A stretch of 64,000 nucleotides of DNA, taken from contig OX465282.1 of NCBI GenBank assembly GCA_949987705.1, forward strand, positions 68,507,922 through 68,571,921, given 5' to 3'. The translations under genes and the position numbers were made by a program. Origin of the DNA: Thereva unica (taxonomy: Eukaryota; Arthropoda; Insecta; Diptera; Therevidae). The notes under the pieces were generated by a model. That model was not told where the DNA came from. It did no database searches and worked only from the letters and a program-made list of their open reading frames with translations. Positions 43,866 to 54,849 of this stretch are shown piece after piece (within the stretch, counting starts at the first letter, position 1; every line of letters starts with the position of its first letter).

Positions 43866-44030
43866 TACTGGAGGCAACGGAACGGCGAGTCAACGCAACG
43901 GAGCTTTTCTGGTTATACTTCGTAATTTTTCGGCAATATTTTGCCAAATTTTGGACTTAATTAAGCTTAAACTTTTGGTTCCAAATTTTTGAAACTTTAA
44001 TCCGGTCTGTTCCATTCTAGTGCGTCCAGT
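43866..44030. mobile_element. small TA-flanked inverted-repeat element
   Basis: The ends ctggaggcaacggaac and, in reverse, ctggacgcactagaatggaac are imperfect inverted repeats with TA outside on both sides. It abuts the PIF-like element's right edge. The match is short, so this is tentative. Confidence 0.4.
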
Positions 44031-44106
44031 ATAAACACTTCAATATAATTTCTTTATATTGGAACTCATTTTAATATTTCAATCCAGTCCGTTGAGTTCC
44101 ATTGCA

Positions 44107-45669
44107 CAGCCAATAAGAATCACCACCCGGGCCCCATCCAAGACGGAAATAGTAACCGCAATTCATGCGATGGCCAATGGTAAAGCAGCTGGGAAAGATG
44201 GCATCCCGCCAGAATTGTTGAAAGCCGACTCAAGCCTCATAGCAGATGCGCTTCAGCCAATCCTAGAAATAGCATGGAACACCTGTACCTTTCCGGAGGA
44301 TTGGACGGAAGGTATCATAGTCAAAATACCAAAAAAGGGGGACCTAACAATATGCGACAACTGGAGAGGCATCTGTTTACTATCTACAGTGGGCAAAATT
44401 TTGTCCCATATATTACTATCTAGGATAAGTGAGGCAGTTGACCGAACGCTTAGGAGGCAGCAGGCCGGATTCAGGAAGGGCCGCTCCTGTATTGATCATA
44501 TTAACACCTTGAGAATAATAGTGGAGCAGTCTACTGAATTCCGATCCCCCCTTTACCTTGCTTTCGTAGATTATGAGAAAGCGTTCGACTCGGTCAATAG
44601 GAGCTTTATATGGCAGGCACTACGGCGACGTGGATTGCCTGATAAAATAATGGAATTGATAAAAGCCCTATATAACAATTCCAAATGCAGAGTTCTTCAT
44701 AATGGAAAATTATCCGACAGCTTCGAGGTGAGCTCAGGAGTACGACAAGGATGCCTACTCTCGCCTTTACTATTTCTTATAGTAATAAATGGCATTCTTG
44801 TCGGCGCTCTAGATAATCGAACAGGCGGCATACAATGGGGTTTGGTAGACCGCCTTAAGGACCTCGACTACGCAGATGATATCTGTTTGCTGGCCCACAG
44901 ACACCAGGACCTCAAAAACATGTTGAACAATTTGGCAACAGAAAGTAGTCCAGCAGGCTTAAGGCTAAATCCGACTAAAACTAAAGAAATGCGGATAAAT
45001 GCAAACACCATTGAACGGACAGCGCTGAATAACCGTGACGTGGAACTGGTAAATAAATTCTGCTACCTCGGTAGTGTTATTACCGAAAATGGTGGGGCAG
45101 AAGAAGACGTAAGTTCCAGAATAAACAAAGCACGAGGCGCATATGCATGCCTGTCCCGCATATGGAGATCAACGGAGATCTCAACTAACACCAAATTGCG
45201 GCTGTTCAACTCCAACGTTAAGGCAGTTCTTTTGTACGGTTGCGAAACATGGAAAGTCACCCAATTCATCACAGGGCGCCTACAAGTCTTCATCAACAGA
45301 TGCCTTCGTCGTATCCTAAAAATCCGCTGGCAAGATAGAATTTCAAACGAAGAACTATGGCGCCGTGCCGGCCAAGAAAGGATAGACGACCAAATCAGGC
45401 GAAGGAAATGGAATTGGGTTGGCCACACCTTGCGACGCGAAAACGAAAACCTAGCCAAACAGGCCCTTGACTGGAATCCGCAAGGTTCCCGTCGAGTAGG
45501 AAGACCTAGAACAACGTGAAGGAGAACCCTACTAGAAGAAGCCGCAACAACTGGGAGATCCTGGTCGGAGCTGAGAGCTGTCGCGCAAAACAGAGTTCGC
45601 TGGAGGGCAACTGTTTCCGCCCTATGTCCCATGAGGGATTAAAGGAGTTTAAAGAAGAAGAAGAAGAAA
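44107..45669 (+). mobile_element. RTE-like LINE, 5'-truncated, with 13-bp TSD
   Basis: The copy is flanked by perfect 13-bp repeats gagttccattgca (44094-44106 and 45670-45682) and ends in agtttaaagaagaagaag. It is the longest member of the family, which has six other fragments in the window (1157, 2111/11183, 16374, 37498, 38785, 57058). A short 3' microsatellite tail in place of poly(A) fits RTE-type elements; the clade is inferred. Confidence 0.92.
44110..45642 (+). pseudogene. RTE-like reverse transcriptase, RT and C-terminal region
   Basis: The open frame shows the RT fingers and palm: NGKAAGKDGIPPELL, VKIPKKGDLTICDNWRGICL, QAGFRKGRSCIDHINTLR, FVDYEKAFDSVNRSFIW, SSGVRQGCLLSPLLF and the active site YADDICLLA near 44870. 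A thumb and C-terminal part follow: CYLGSVITENGG, VLLYGCETWKVTQF, WNWVGHTLRRENENLAKQAL. The endonuclease is missing through 5' truncation. A TGA at 45517 replaces the Trp seen in sibling copies and removes the last ~40 residues, which end ALCPMRD before a stop near 45642. Catalytic aspartates are intact. Confidence 0.9.
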
Positions 45670-46081
45670 GAGTTCCATTGCAAGAAAAGTCGCACGTGAA
45701 CAGTTCACCCTAGTTTCCAATCGGTATCGTTTCTGTCGACCCGGGTATGGATTCTCACTTCGGTACACGGGCAAGATCACGAAACAGTTGCGTGTGCAAC
45801 TGGAATTGCAAATCAATCGACTCGTGTTCGAAAGGGCCTAAATGTATGCTACTTTGAAATATTTCACTACAAAGTTCTGGTTCTAATAAGCGGTGATTCT
45901 ACTGCCCAAAATCCCCCGAATCCCGCAGATCCCGCATGTCTAGTCCCGCATTACTGATCCCGAAAAAATAGTGCGGGATTCCGCATTTGCGGGATTGGAT
46001 TCCCCAGTTTCTAGTACAAAATATTTTGTTAAATCTTGTTGAACCTCGAAGGGCCGCGGGTTGGTCACCCCTGCTTTACAC

Positions 46082-47764
46082 TTACTTAGTGATACTCATT
46101 CTACAAAATTTAGCTGCAAAATCACCAATATAATTTAACTTAACTACTAGCACTCCTCTAAATACTAATGTTTGTGTTTAACCTCCTCTACGTAACAATT
46201 TTCCTAACCTTCAACGTTCTGTCTTAAAAATCAATAAAACCAATTAGCATAACGTTTATAAACGACTTAACAAACACAAATTATTTTGGGGAACAAGTGG
46301 AAAAAAGCCAAAGTTTATTCCAGCAGATAAGGACGATGAATTATCCGCAACTATTTTATTCCAGTAGACCTGACAGTTCCACAAGACCACAGACAATTAC
46401 CGTACATTATTGGACAAAAGTCATTAAAAATTGTGAAAATATCAAAAGCCGCAATTTACCTATGAACAAATCCTATTTGCAGGGGATGTAACCGCATAGC
46501 AAAACAAACTACAAAGAAGGGAAAGCTGCGAAACTAAATTGAGTTTTGGGGGTGGTCACATTGGGTTCATCAACCATAAAATGTTCAATTAAATTTCGCA
46601 GATTAGCAAATTTTAATTAACTTTCATTTATACACGTATTTATCGTAAACAAAATTCAAATTGAAGTTGACCACAGGGACTGGAATTGTGTTCTTGCATG
46701 TTCCTATCCTTGCTGGAAAATCCCATAAATTACCGAAAGCAATTTATGCCGTCGATCTTAAAATAAGATTTGCGAGGGCGACGGGTCGGTATTTGTGTGG
46801 GATTATGGACACTAGAATTTAATGGCTTTTAAAGGAAAAAACAAATCTATAAACAAATACTAAGCCAGAGTCAGGCATCTGGGTGTAAACGTTAAGTGTG
46901 AAAAGAGGATTAACCCGACGAATTTGAATATCCGTTTTGTATCTCTCTAGATACATAGGTGCCTAGGTTTAGAAGCAATTCACCGTGGCGCCTTGCCCAT
47001 GTGCATATCCAAAGCCCGACACTTTTAAATGGCTATGGGACAGATTATAGTATTAGTCAAACCAAGAAGATAATCGTGTAGGAGAGGGACAATGTTGAAT
47101 TTTACGGGATTATAAAGTGATTCCAAAATTTTATGTTAGATTGCCTCACTTTTTTCTAATATGTATTTTTTTTTTTTTTTCATAACAAAGAATTTGATAA
47201 AAACGAAAGAGAAATAAAAAGGCACTGAAATTTTATCTGATTGATTTAAGAACTTTATTAAACCATGCGTTATATATATTTGGAAATACACAACTTGAAA
47301 ACTTTGTTTTTATTTTAATTATGAGCATTCCCGAGATATGTTAAACTAATTTCTTGTTGTCAAAGTTCATAATAAAAAAAGTTTTTAGCTAGGATACTAA
47401 CGACAAATGTTATTAGAAGGCAAACAAGGAACATAAAAATAAAGAATATAAAAGAAAATAGAGCTCATAACTATGGAATTAGCCAAAAACAAATGAACGC
47501 GAAAATATTTAGAGACGAACATAAAAGAAAAAGCAAACAGTAGCAATTATCGGAAAATAAAAAGTATGGATTCCATAACACAACAGATAATACTAAATAT
47601 TACAAACTTGGAACTTATATAGAAAGCAAATAGAAATTTCTAAGAAAAAAACAAAGAAAATAAGATTTCTGGAAATGTACATATGTAGCTACAGCCACCA
47701 TATGAATGTAGCAGCCCTCTCTATACTTTATCGCTATTACCATATTTTTTCACTGAAATTCACT
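46082..47764. other. no gene recognised
   Basis: DNA right of the hAT element, AT-rich, with an A/T homopolymer-rich section at 47150-47680. The plus-strand frame 46297-46491 has no recognisable domain. Confidence 0.45.
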
Positions 47765-48060
47765 TTTTCACTGAAATGTAGGACCTTCTGCCTGCACGGC
47801 CCACAACACAAGAACTAGCTCGCTCGGCTCTCCCCCATACCCCACACCCCCGTTCGCGCACAATACGGTCTATAAGATCGTTTATGAATAGAACAACTCG
47901 ACTGTGGAATAATCTCAGTATTTCCGAACTTGTACGACACCATCGAGTTCAAACGTAAGGTTCATCGACATTTTCTTCTACACCCTTTAGACCCTCTCTA
48001 GCCTTTCCTATTCTTCTCTATTCTTCAAACCAAGCTTCCCAGTAGGACCTGTAAGCTTAG
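47765..48060 (+). pseudogene. CR1/Jockey-group LINE 3' end, scrap
   Basis: Broken frames carry the NRTTRLWNN-type C-terminal words, followed by FKRKVHRHFLLHPL-like codons and the 3' UTR start. Shorter and more decayed than the copy at 48205. Confidence 0.65.
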
Positions 48061-48204
48061 AGAAGTACTGAAATCTGGAGACTGGTCTTACCATACCCCT
48101 TACAGAAGTACTTATTTTTGCACAAGATGCCATAGGAGGTTAGGCTATACTTTTTTACTTTCCTTAGAGTAGTTACATATGTAAGTTAGTTACACCTCAC
48201 CATC

Positions 48205-48975
48205 CTTGACAGTGGATGAAGTTGAATTAATGGCCGAACCATCCCTACACATCTTAGGCGTGACATTAGCCAAAGACTTGCGGTGGAATGACCACATACT
48301 CCAAATTGCCAAACAAGCATCCCAGTTCTTGGGACTTCTTAAGAGGTGAAAGTTTCTCCTCCAGCCATCGGCCAGTGCTGTTATTTATAAATCCTACATT
48401 CGGCCTCTCCTCGAATACAACTCCCTCATTTGGGGCGGCGCGTCGATAACCACCTTGGCATGGTTAGATAAGGTGCAAAAAAGGGCACTTAAATTAATTG
48501 ATGACGACACCGCCTCCTCCACCATCGACCCCTTGAGCCACCGTAGAAATGTAGCAGCACTAACAAAATTTTATCGCTACTATTATGGCGACTGTTCCTC
48601 CGCAATAAACGCTCTCCTGCCTCCACGGCAATCTTATAACCGCAACACCAGATTAGCCCAATCGTCTCATTCCCTCTACCTGGAACTCCCCCTTTCACCC
48701 ACTCAACAAGATATGAATTCGTTTGTAAATAGAACAACTCGACTGTGGAGTAATCTATCGCAGTCGGTATTTCCGAGCGCCTACAACATCCAAGAGTTCA
48801 AATGCAGGGTTCATCGCCACCTTCTTCAACACCCCTTCGAACCCTTATAACCCTTAACCTATTCCCCCCCGTACTAAGCTTGCTGGTAGACATTGCACCA
48901 TGACGTGACAAACTATATGACGGACTGGTAGTACAAAGGGTGATTCCTGAGCTTAGCACTGCCACATAAAAAAAA
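48205..48975 (+). pseudogene. CR1/Jockey-group LINE C-terminus and 3' UTR
   Basis: From LHILGVTLAKDLRWNDHILQ on, the frame is open except for one TGA after GLLKR near 48347. It then runs through AWLDKVQKRALKLIDDDT, SHRRNVAALTKFYRYYYG, NRTTRLWSNLSQSVFPS and FKCRVHRHLLQHPFEPL to the stop at 48848. The 3' UTR ends cacataaaaaaaag near 48975. The copy is 5' truncated within the RT thumb. Confidence 0.88.
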
Positions 48976-49229
48976 GTACTTACCTTTGAGTACTTATAGA
49001 AATGCTCATCTTAGATTAGCTACAAATTACGTATTTCAAAAATACGAAAAAAATGAGTCATCGTACAAATTCTCACTTGTTTAGGTCTAATTCTGGATTA
49101 CACCTTACCATCTGCCTTTTCTTTTAATGCGTTATATAAGGGCTGTTCTTGCACAAAAGAAAATATGAGCATTGCTTACCAGAGAACTAGTTATATCAGT
49201 GCTCCATCGGTACGTGCTGCTTGAAATTT

Positions 49230-49335
49230 CTACTAGGTTAGACTATACTACTAGATATTGCACCATGACCTGAACAACAACACGGACTCATAGTATAAAG
49301 GATTACTCCTAAGCTTGGTCTTTTCAAATAATCCA
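49230..49335 (+). mobile_element. LINE 3' UTR scrap (same CR1/Jockey-group family)
   Basis: The run tactagatattgcaccatgac followed by gattactcctaagcttgg matches the 3' UTR at 35850-35950 and 48890-48960. Confidence 0.6.
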
Positions 49336-49479
49336 GCTCAACTTTTCAGGAATTACAGTTCGTACTATTATAATAACGAAAAAAAACCACGAACCGTCGA
49401 GGTAGCGGTAGTCTCAAATTATGAGCGTTACCCTTAGAAATGTAAACGGCACCACTTTTTTAAGGGTTTTCGCGATAAT

Positions 49480-50562
49480 TTCAATAATAAGTCTTACCGC
49501 AGAGAACTGTACGAGCAGGCTCATCTTCACTCATACGAGCTAGATGACCAGCCCAACGGAGCCTACCGAGCTGTATTTTCTTCACGACATCTATTAGTGC
49601 GTTTCCATGACAGCTTGAAGCTTACTTGAAGCGTACTTCAAGTACAAATGTAAACGCATGCAGCTCGACTGGAGTCGACCAAAAAGATTTTTGTGATCGG
49701 CTCGAGTGCTTGTCATGTAAACCGAGCTTGAAAGCTTGAGTGCTCGAAATTGCGAAAGTTAGGCCTGTAAATGTGTCTAAAGGGAATGTGTGGGAATATG
49801 AGGAGACAAAAATACTTATGAAGAAATAAAAGCACCATAAAAGGAAGAAATAAAAGAAATATAATAGTAACTTCAAATGACAGCTAAAGAACTCAAGCTC
49901 AGTTCAAGCTAATATGCCGCTTCAAGTAGGCAGAGCATATACGCGCTCGAGTTCTTGAGATTTTCAAGCCTTCGAGTACTCAAGCTGTCATGGAAACGTA
50001 GTATATGTCGCGATAGCGCTCGTAGGTCTCGTCATTGTAGAGTCTCCGGAATCATCCTTCGTCGCATAGGGGCCAACAATCATTCGAAGTCGAACACGAC
50101 TAAGAGGTTTCAGTGCCTTTTGCTAAGCACGCATGTTGCAGATGCATATATGAGTACTGGTAAGACCACCATTTTATATAGTAAATTTAGTTTATACGTT
50201 ATGGTTAGAAGCTTGGTTTTAAAGACCCTTGACAGACTATAGTAGACTTTGTTGCTATGTGTTCTTGTAGACGAGGCCACCATGTACTTTGTTTTGTTTT
50301 CGTTAATGTGCAGTCCCAGATTTCCTGCCGCCTGCTCAATCTGAGTGAAAGCTTTTTGTTTTTTGCACAGATATTCTTGTTCTTTCAATGATGTCAATGT
50401 CGTCTTCATAAGCCAGTATTTGGGTGGACTTGTGGAGGATTTCTCCAAAGCCAGGTTGAATAGGAGGCAGGCCAGACCGTCCCCTTGTAGGAGTCCATTA
50501 TAGATGTTGATTGGGCTGGATAGTGTTCTAGATATCTTTACTTGGCTTGTCACATTGGTCAT
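49480..50562 (-). pseudogene. LINE ORF2 remnant, RT to C-terminus, split by a MITE
   Basis: Reading from 50562 on the minus strand: NGLLQGDGLACLLFNLALEK (RT motif 4), a broken YADD region, QIEQAAGNLGLHINENKTKY, then KMVVLPVLIYASATCVLSKR. After frame breaks TYERYRDI follows at about 50010. A MITE intervenes, and the C-terminus continues at 49597 with VVKKIQLGRLRWAGHLARM. It resembles the LINE at 19380. Its 5' edge is fused to a different LINE at 50563. Confidence 0.8.
49599..49998. mobile_element. MITE, 400 bp, 4-bp duplication tagt
   Basis: The ends (g)cgtttccatgacagcttga are inverted repeats. The word tagt lies at 49595-49598 and 49999-50002. Removing the element and one tagt restores the LINE reading RDI...DVVKKIQL, so the boundaries are sound. 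Inside, caagct and actcgag words repeat. Superfamily not assigned. Confidence 0.8.
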
Positions 50563-50846
50563 GGTTAACCTTAGAATTGATCCGTGAGGAACTCCGGCTG
50601 AGATAGTTTGGGGATTAGATTCGATGCCATATAATACTACCTTTATTGAACAGTCAGAAAGGAAGCTCTTAATCCATTTTCTTTGAACTGGGTGAATACC
50701 AATAGCTTGGAGTTTTGACAACAGAGTAGGGCCCCATACTCGGTCAAAGTCTTTGGACCTATCTCGAGCAACCAGAAAAGAATCACCAAAGTGATGGATG
50801 CTTTGGGGAAGGTGCTCTGTTAAGACATTCAAGGAGGTCGCCAGTA

Positions 50847-52495
50847 CAGTGAGCGAAATTGATTTAGCCGCATCAACATTTTTCACATTAAACATTCCGA
50901 AAAGAGTGAAATACTATTCTTAATAAGAAGTGATGGTTTTTTGTATTATTTATATTATCATGTAATATTATATACATATAATAATCTTTAATTCATACAT
51001 TAGTTTTTACAGTTAGTAACAAAATAGAAAATTCAGCATTATAAAAGGGTGAAACTGATTTAGCCGCAACATTAGTAATGACCATATATTTTATTTTCAG
51101 CCCCTTAGGGGCAAGCTAAGTTATTTTTTACATATAGTAGGGACTGTTACGAAAATATTAAGGGGTCGTGGAGCCTCCTACGATTTGTTTTGGGGCCGTG
51201 GGAGTTTTTTAGGTGCATAAAGTTTTTAACAGCGGAAGAAAAAGCGAAAATTAATGCTTTTAAGGAATTAAATCTTTCGAACAGACAAATTGCTAAGCAG
51301 AATTTGCCGATCTGAAAACGTGATTCGAAATTATTTAAAACTGGGTAAGAATTATGGCCAAAACTGCAACAAGAAAGGGAACAAAAAACTTTGAGCTCGG
51401 CAAAAGGGTCAAATAAAAACGTTGGCAATAAAGGATCATCTAAGTGCTGCTCAGATCAAAGCTACTCTTGAACTACCGGTGACGAAACGACGTGTCCAGC
51501 AAATTTTATCTTCATCTGAACACATCAGGTACAAAAAACCATGCAGAAAACCAATGCTTAAACCACACCATAAACAGAACCGGCTACAATTTGCAAAAGA
51601 GCACATGGAAATGGGGAGCAAGTGGGAAACCGTCATATTTTCAGATGAAAAGAAGTTTAATTTAGACGGTCCTGATGGTTTCAGTTATTATTGGCACGAT
51701 CTACGCCAACAAAACTCGCCCAAGTTAAGTCGAAATTTTAGTGGTGGGAATGTTATGGTTTGGGCAGCTTTTAGCCACTGTGCGAAATCGCCAATATGTT
51801 TTATTTCCAATAGAATGACGTCAGAGGACTACACAGACGTCTTAGATAGCGTTTTAATTCCGTTCATGGAAGATTATATGGAAGACGAAGTAATTATCCA
51901 ACACGACAATGCAGCCATTCACGTTTCCAGATTCACAAAAGCATGGTTTGTTGAGCGAAACATAAGTGTTTTAAATTGGCCAGCTTATAGTCCCCATGTC
52001 TAAATTATGAAACTAGTTAATTACATTGTAATAATTCATAATCAATCAAAAAAAAGTCATTGCACCTCACCTGGGGCTCTAATTACATCAATTTGTAGGT
52101 GCATCATAAAATGCACTCAAAAAATGCACCTAAAAAACTCTCACGGCCCCAAAACAAATCGTAGGAGGCTCCACGACCCCTTAATATTTTCGTAACAGTC
52201 CCTACTATATGTAAAAAATAACTTAGATTGCCCCTAAGGGGCTGAAAACAAAATATATGGTCATTACTAATGTTGCGGCTAAATCAGTTTCACCCTTTTA
52301 TAATGCTGAATTTTCTATTTTGTTACTAACTGTAAAAACTATTGTATGAATTAAAGATTATTATATGTATATAATATTACATGATAATATAAATAATACA
52401 AAAAATCATCACTTCTTATTAAGAATAGTATTTCACTCTTTTCGGAATGTTTAATGTGAAAAATGTTGATGCGGCTAAATCAATTTCGTTCACTG
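50847..52495 (+). mobile_element. Tc1-like transposon, 1649 bp, 372-bp inverted repeats
   Basis: It is flanked by TA at 50845-50846 and 52496-52497. The ends CAGTGARCGAAATTGATTTA start inverted repeats of exactly 372 bp each (50847-51218 and 52124-52495) that match almost throughout. It sits at a TA inside the RT gene of a CR1/Jockey-group LINE; the LINE codons match on both sides. The long repeats place it among long-TIR Tc1 elements. Confidence 0.95.
51226..52020 (+). pseudogene. Tc1-like transposase, inactivated
   Basis: The N-terminal helix-turn-helix (AEEKAKINAFKELNLSNRQI) starts without an ATG and is broken by frameshifts and stops between 51300 and 51420. From 51421 the frame is open: TKRRVQQILSSSEHIRYKKP, then the DDE domain with IFSDEKKFNLDG (first Asp), IIQHDNAAIHVSR (second Asp) and WPAYSP. 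Where family members read Ser-Pro-Asp-Leu-Asn...Glu, this copy has SPHV, a TAA at 52001-52003, and Lys in place of the third catalytic residue, at the DD34E spacing. It cannot be active. Confidence 0.92.
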
Positions 52496-52744
52496 TAGAT
52501 CTTTTGAATAATTTTGTTAGTTTCCAGATATTCCATTAGTTTTTTGTTGGCTGGAATCTGGGGATCGCTGGAGTCATTTTTTTCGATATATAGAAATATG
52601 ATTGATGTGTATTGAGTTATAGTTTTGGCCACAAAACGTACAGCCTGCTTGTGCACCGCGAAAAAATGTGATACAGTGAAAAATATTTTTAAAATGTCTT
52701 GCCAGTTTTGTTATTTCTTCTCAAACTGGTATTAGTTAGAAGTT

Positions 52745-52962
52745 TTTAGTGGCGCCCATTTAAAAATCTTTCACAATCAGTATTCACGAACTCATACAAC
52801 ATGCAAGACTTAAATCTCAGGATTTATTGCCTCGTCTTAATCTATCCCTCAGACTCCCCTTAACTTCTCCCGTCCTTTTTCTTTCGTTCGATTAGAGATT
52901 GCTCTACTATAGACTGCACCATAACGTGAACGCCATGATGAACTAGTACAAACCAGCAATCT
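52745..52962 (+). pseudogene. CR1/Jockey-group LINE 3' end, scrap
   Basis: Words equivalent to SVFTNSYNMQDLNLRIYCL and a 3' UTR with tgcaccataacgtgaacgcc match the family's end. Highly mutated. Confidence 0.6.
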
Positions 52963-54849
52963 TCTGTGCACATACAGGATAGACTAACCGTATCGCCTTT
53001 CCAGTTTCTGAACCTGGGAAATTTGTAGCACCAACTCCTACAACTTCTAGGGGGCTATGTCCTATGCCGTATCCAACTGACGCACTGCAAAAACGGCAGC
53101 GGTCTGAGGATTCTCCGGCTGGGCAGGGACCCCAGAAGAAGAAGGAAAAAAAAGGGGAGTCGCAAGAACCCTCATACCGAGATAAGTTAGCTGGGATCAC
53201 CATGGCAGTGGTCCTGGTCCCGAGGGCAAATTGACAGAGGAGCAATCATCCTCCGTCTGCGATGCCATCCTGTCTGAGGTAGACAAAAGTCGTAAAGGTG
53301 ATTGTCCGCCTCAGTTTTTGGGCGCAAGGGCGGCAGGGGGTCTCATTAAGATCACCTGCGCCAACGAACCCACCAGCCAATGGTTGACAAATGCTGTCAC
53401 CAGGCTTCAGTTGTGGGAAGGGGCCAACCTCAGGGTAATTGAGGAAAAGGACCTTCCCAAATACAAGTGAATCACGTTCTGGGTTCCTAACCGGAACAGG
53501 TGCTCTGCAGGCTGGAAGTACAGAGCCAGCCAATTGAGGTGACCTCTTGGCAAGTGATGGGCAGGAAGGTGGACCAGAACGGTCAAACTCTTGCCCTTAG
53601 CATTGACGAGAGGGCGCTCACGCAGCTTAAAGAGCAGGGCATGTCCCTATTCTACGGCTTCGGACGGACAAGGAGATTGGCTCAAAAAATGAGACTCCTG
53701 CTGGATCACAGCAGTGGGAACAGCCTCAGGATCCGGGTGGTACAGTGCAACCTGCAACACAGTAGGGCTGCCTCGACAGTCCTTTGCAGGGTGCTGCCCA
53801 CCTAAGCTATCGACGTGGCTCTTGTACAGGAGCCATGGGTAAATAACGGTGCTATACAGGGCTTGCGGGCAACCGGCTACAGCATTGCATGCAGTGATGT
53901 GGACGGCGACCCTCGGACCTGTGTAGTTTACAATAAAAACACTAACTGCTTTCCTCTCACAGATAAATCGTCGAGAGACCTGGCAGTGGTGATGATACAG
54001 ATTAACAGGGGGGGCAGCAAGAGCATGATTACCTTATGTTCGGCATACCTCCCCTGACTCCAGAGACCTACCACCGTCCAAAGAACTGAAGGAGCTAAGA
54101 AGAGCGGCAACTGGGAGAGTTATAAAAGCTCGCTAACCAGCTATAACAGGGCGATCAGACGAGCAAAAGGAAATAGCTGGAGGAATTTCTGCAAGAGTGT
54201 CGAAGACATTCGAGACTCAGCAAAAATCTATAAAGCTTTATCAAAGGGCTTGTCGGTAGATCTTGGATCCATCAGGAGAACCGATGGCTCTTTCACACAG
54301 TCTAGGGAAGAAGCCTTGATAATATTGCTCCAGGCACATTTCCCAGGCACAACCATTTACTCAAAAGAGAACACAACTTCTGCTGGGCAGCGAACAGGCC
54401 AACTTTCTAAAGTGTGCAAAGCCGCCTGGACAGAAGCAAATACCTTGTTCAGCCATGAAGCTTTCAAACCATACAAGTCCCCTGGAGCAGACGAAATCTA
54501 TCCCATTCTGCTACAGGAGAGCTGCGATCTAGTCACTCCCTTATTATGCAAATTATTTAGGGCTTCCTTCGCACATGGCTACATCCCATCCGTCTGGAGG
54601 AACGTCAACATAACATTTATACCTAAGCCAGGGCGTTCGGATTACACCTTGACTAAATCTTTCAGGCCGATAAGTCTCTCGTCTTTTGCCTTGAAGTCCC
54701 TGACACTCAAGTCTAAGCGACAAATCACTAGGCAGACTGTTGAACTCAGGCGGTCTGGCCTACAAATATGAGGTGTAGGGGTTGTAGTACAATAGGCCAA
54801 CTTAATGGCCGCAGTACCTTTGGACCTAATACCTCACACAGGAAAAAAA
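52963..54849 (+). pseudogene. LOA-like LINE, ORF1 and ORF2 with large internal deletions
   Basis: ORF1 remains (53080-53740) show a basic region, SYRDKLAGITMAV, LIKITCANEPTSQWLTNAV, LWEGANLRVIEEKDLPKY and VTSWQVMGRKV..GQTLALSID, the DUF4780-type gag layout of insect LINEs. A TGA at 53468 and frame shifts break it. ORF2 opens with RIRVVQCNLQHSRAASTVL and VALVQEPWVNNG (endonuclease). Most of the nuclease is deleted near 54060. The RT fingers follow (HEAFKPYKSPGADEIYPILL, HGYIPSVWRNVNITFIPKPG, FRPISLSSFALKSL) and then jump at about 54700 directly into the 3' end. No RT active site is left. Confidence 0.82.

Larger units (their letters stand above)
40318..46003. mobile_element. second hAT-like element inside the first (ends only)
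   Basis: The left end ctagggaatccaatcccgc (40318) faces a right end that in reverse reads ctggggaatccaatcccgc (46003). Both are followed inwards by several atcccgc words (40345-40385; 45908-45985), a subterminal repeat pattern. An 8-bp duplication is not clean (tttcacca against tttctagt), so the pairing rests on the inverted ends. Confidence 0.6.
36391..46073. mobile_element. hAT-type transposon, 9683 bp, loaded with nested insertions
   Basis: The ends CAGGGGTGACCAACCC (36391) and, in reverse from 46073, CAGGGGTGACCAACCCGCGG are matching terminal inverted repeats of hAT type. They are followed inwards by cgggcc-rich words. The perfect 8-bp duplication ctttacac lies outside (36383-36390 and 46074-46081). 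No hAT transposase was recognised, so the element is non-autonomous or its coding part was replaced. Almost all of its length is later insertions: LINE fragments, an hAT MITE, a second hAT-like pair of ends, a PIF-like element and an RTE. Confidence 0.85.
50563..52560 (-). pseudogene. CR1/Jockey-group LINE RT fragment split by a Tc1 element
   Basis: On the minus strand, sequence equivalent to KLMEYLETN lies near 52540-52498. The Tc1 element follows, and then 50844-50563 encodes an RT stretch resembling the copy at 32.8 kb: HFGDSFLVARDRSKDFDRVW, WIKSFLSDCSIKVVLYGIES, SAGVPHGSIL. The aspartate of the F/YDIxKAFD motif region is degraded. At 50563 it joins another LINE without a stop, giving a chimeric 261-codon frame. 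Confidence 0.8.
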
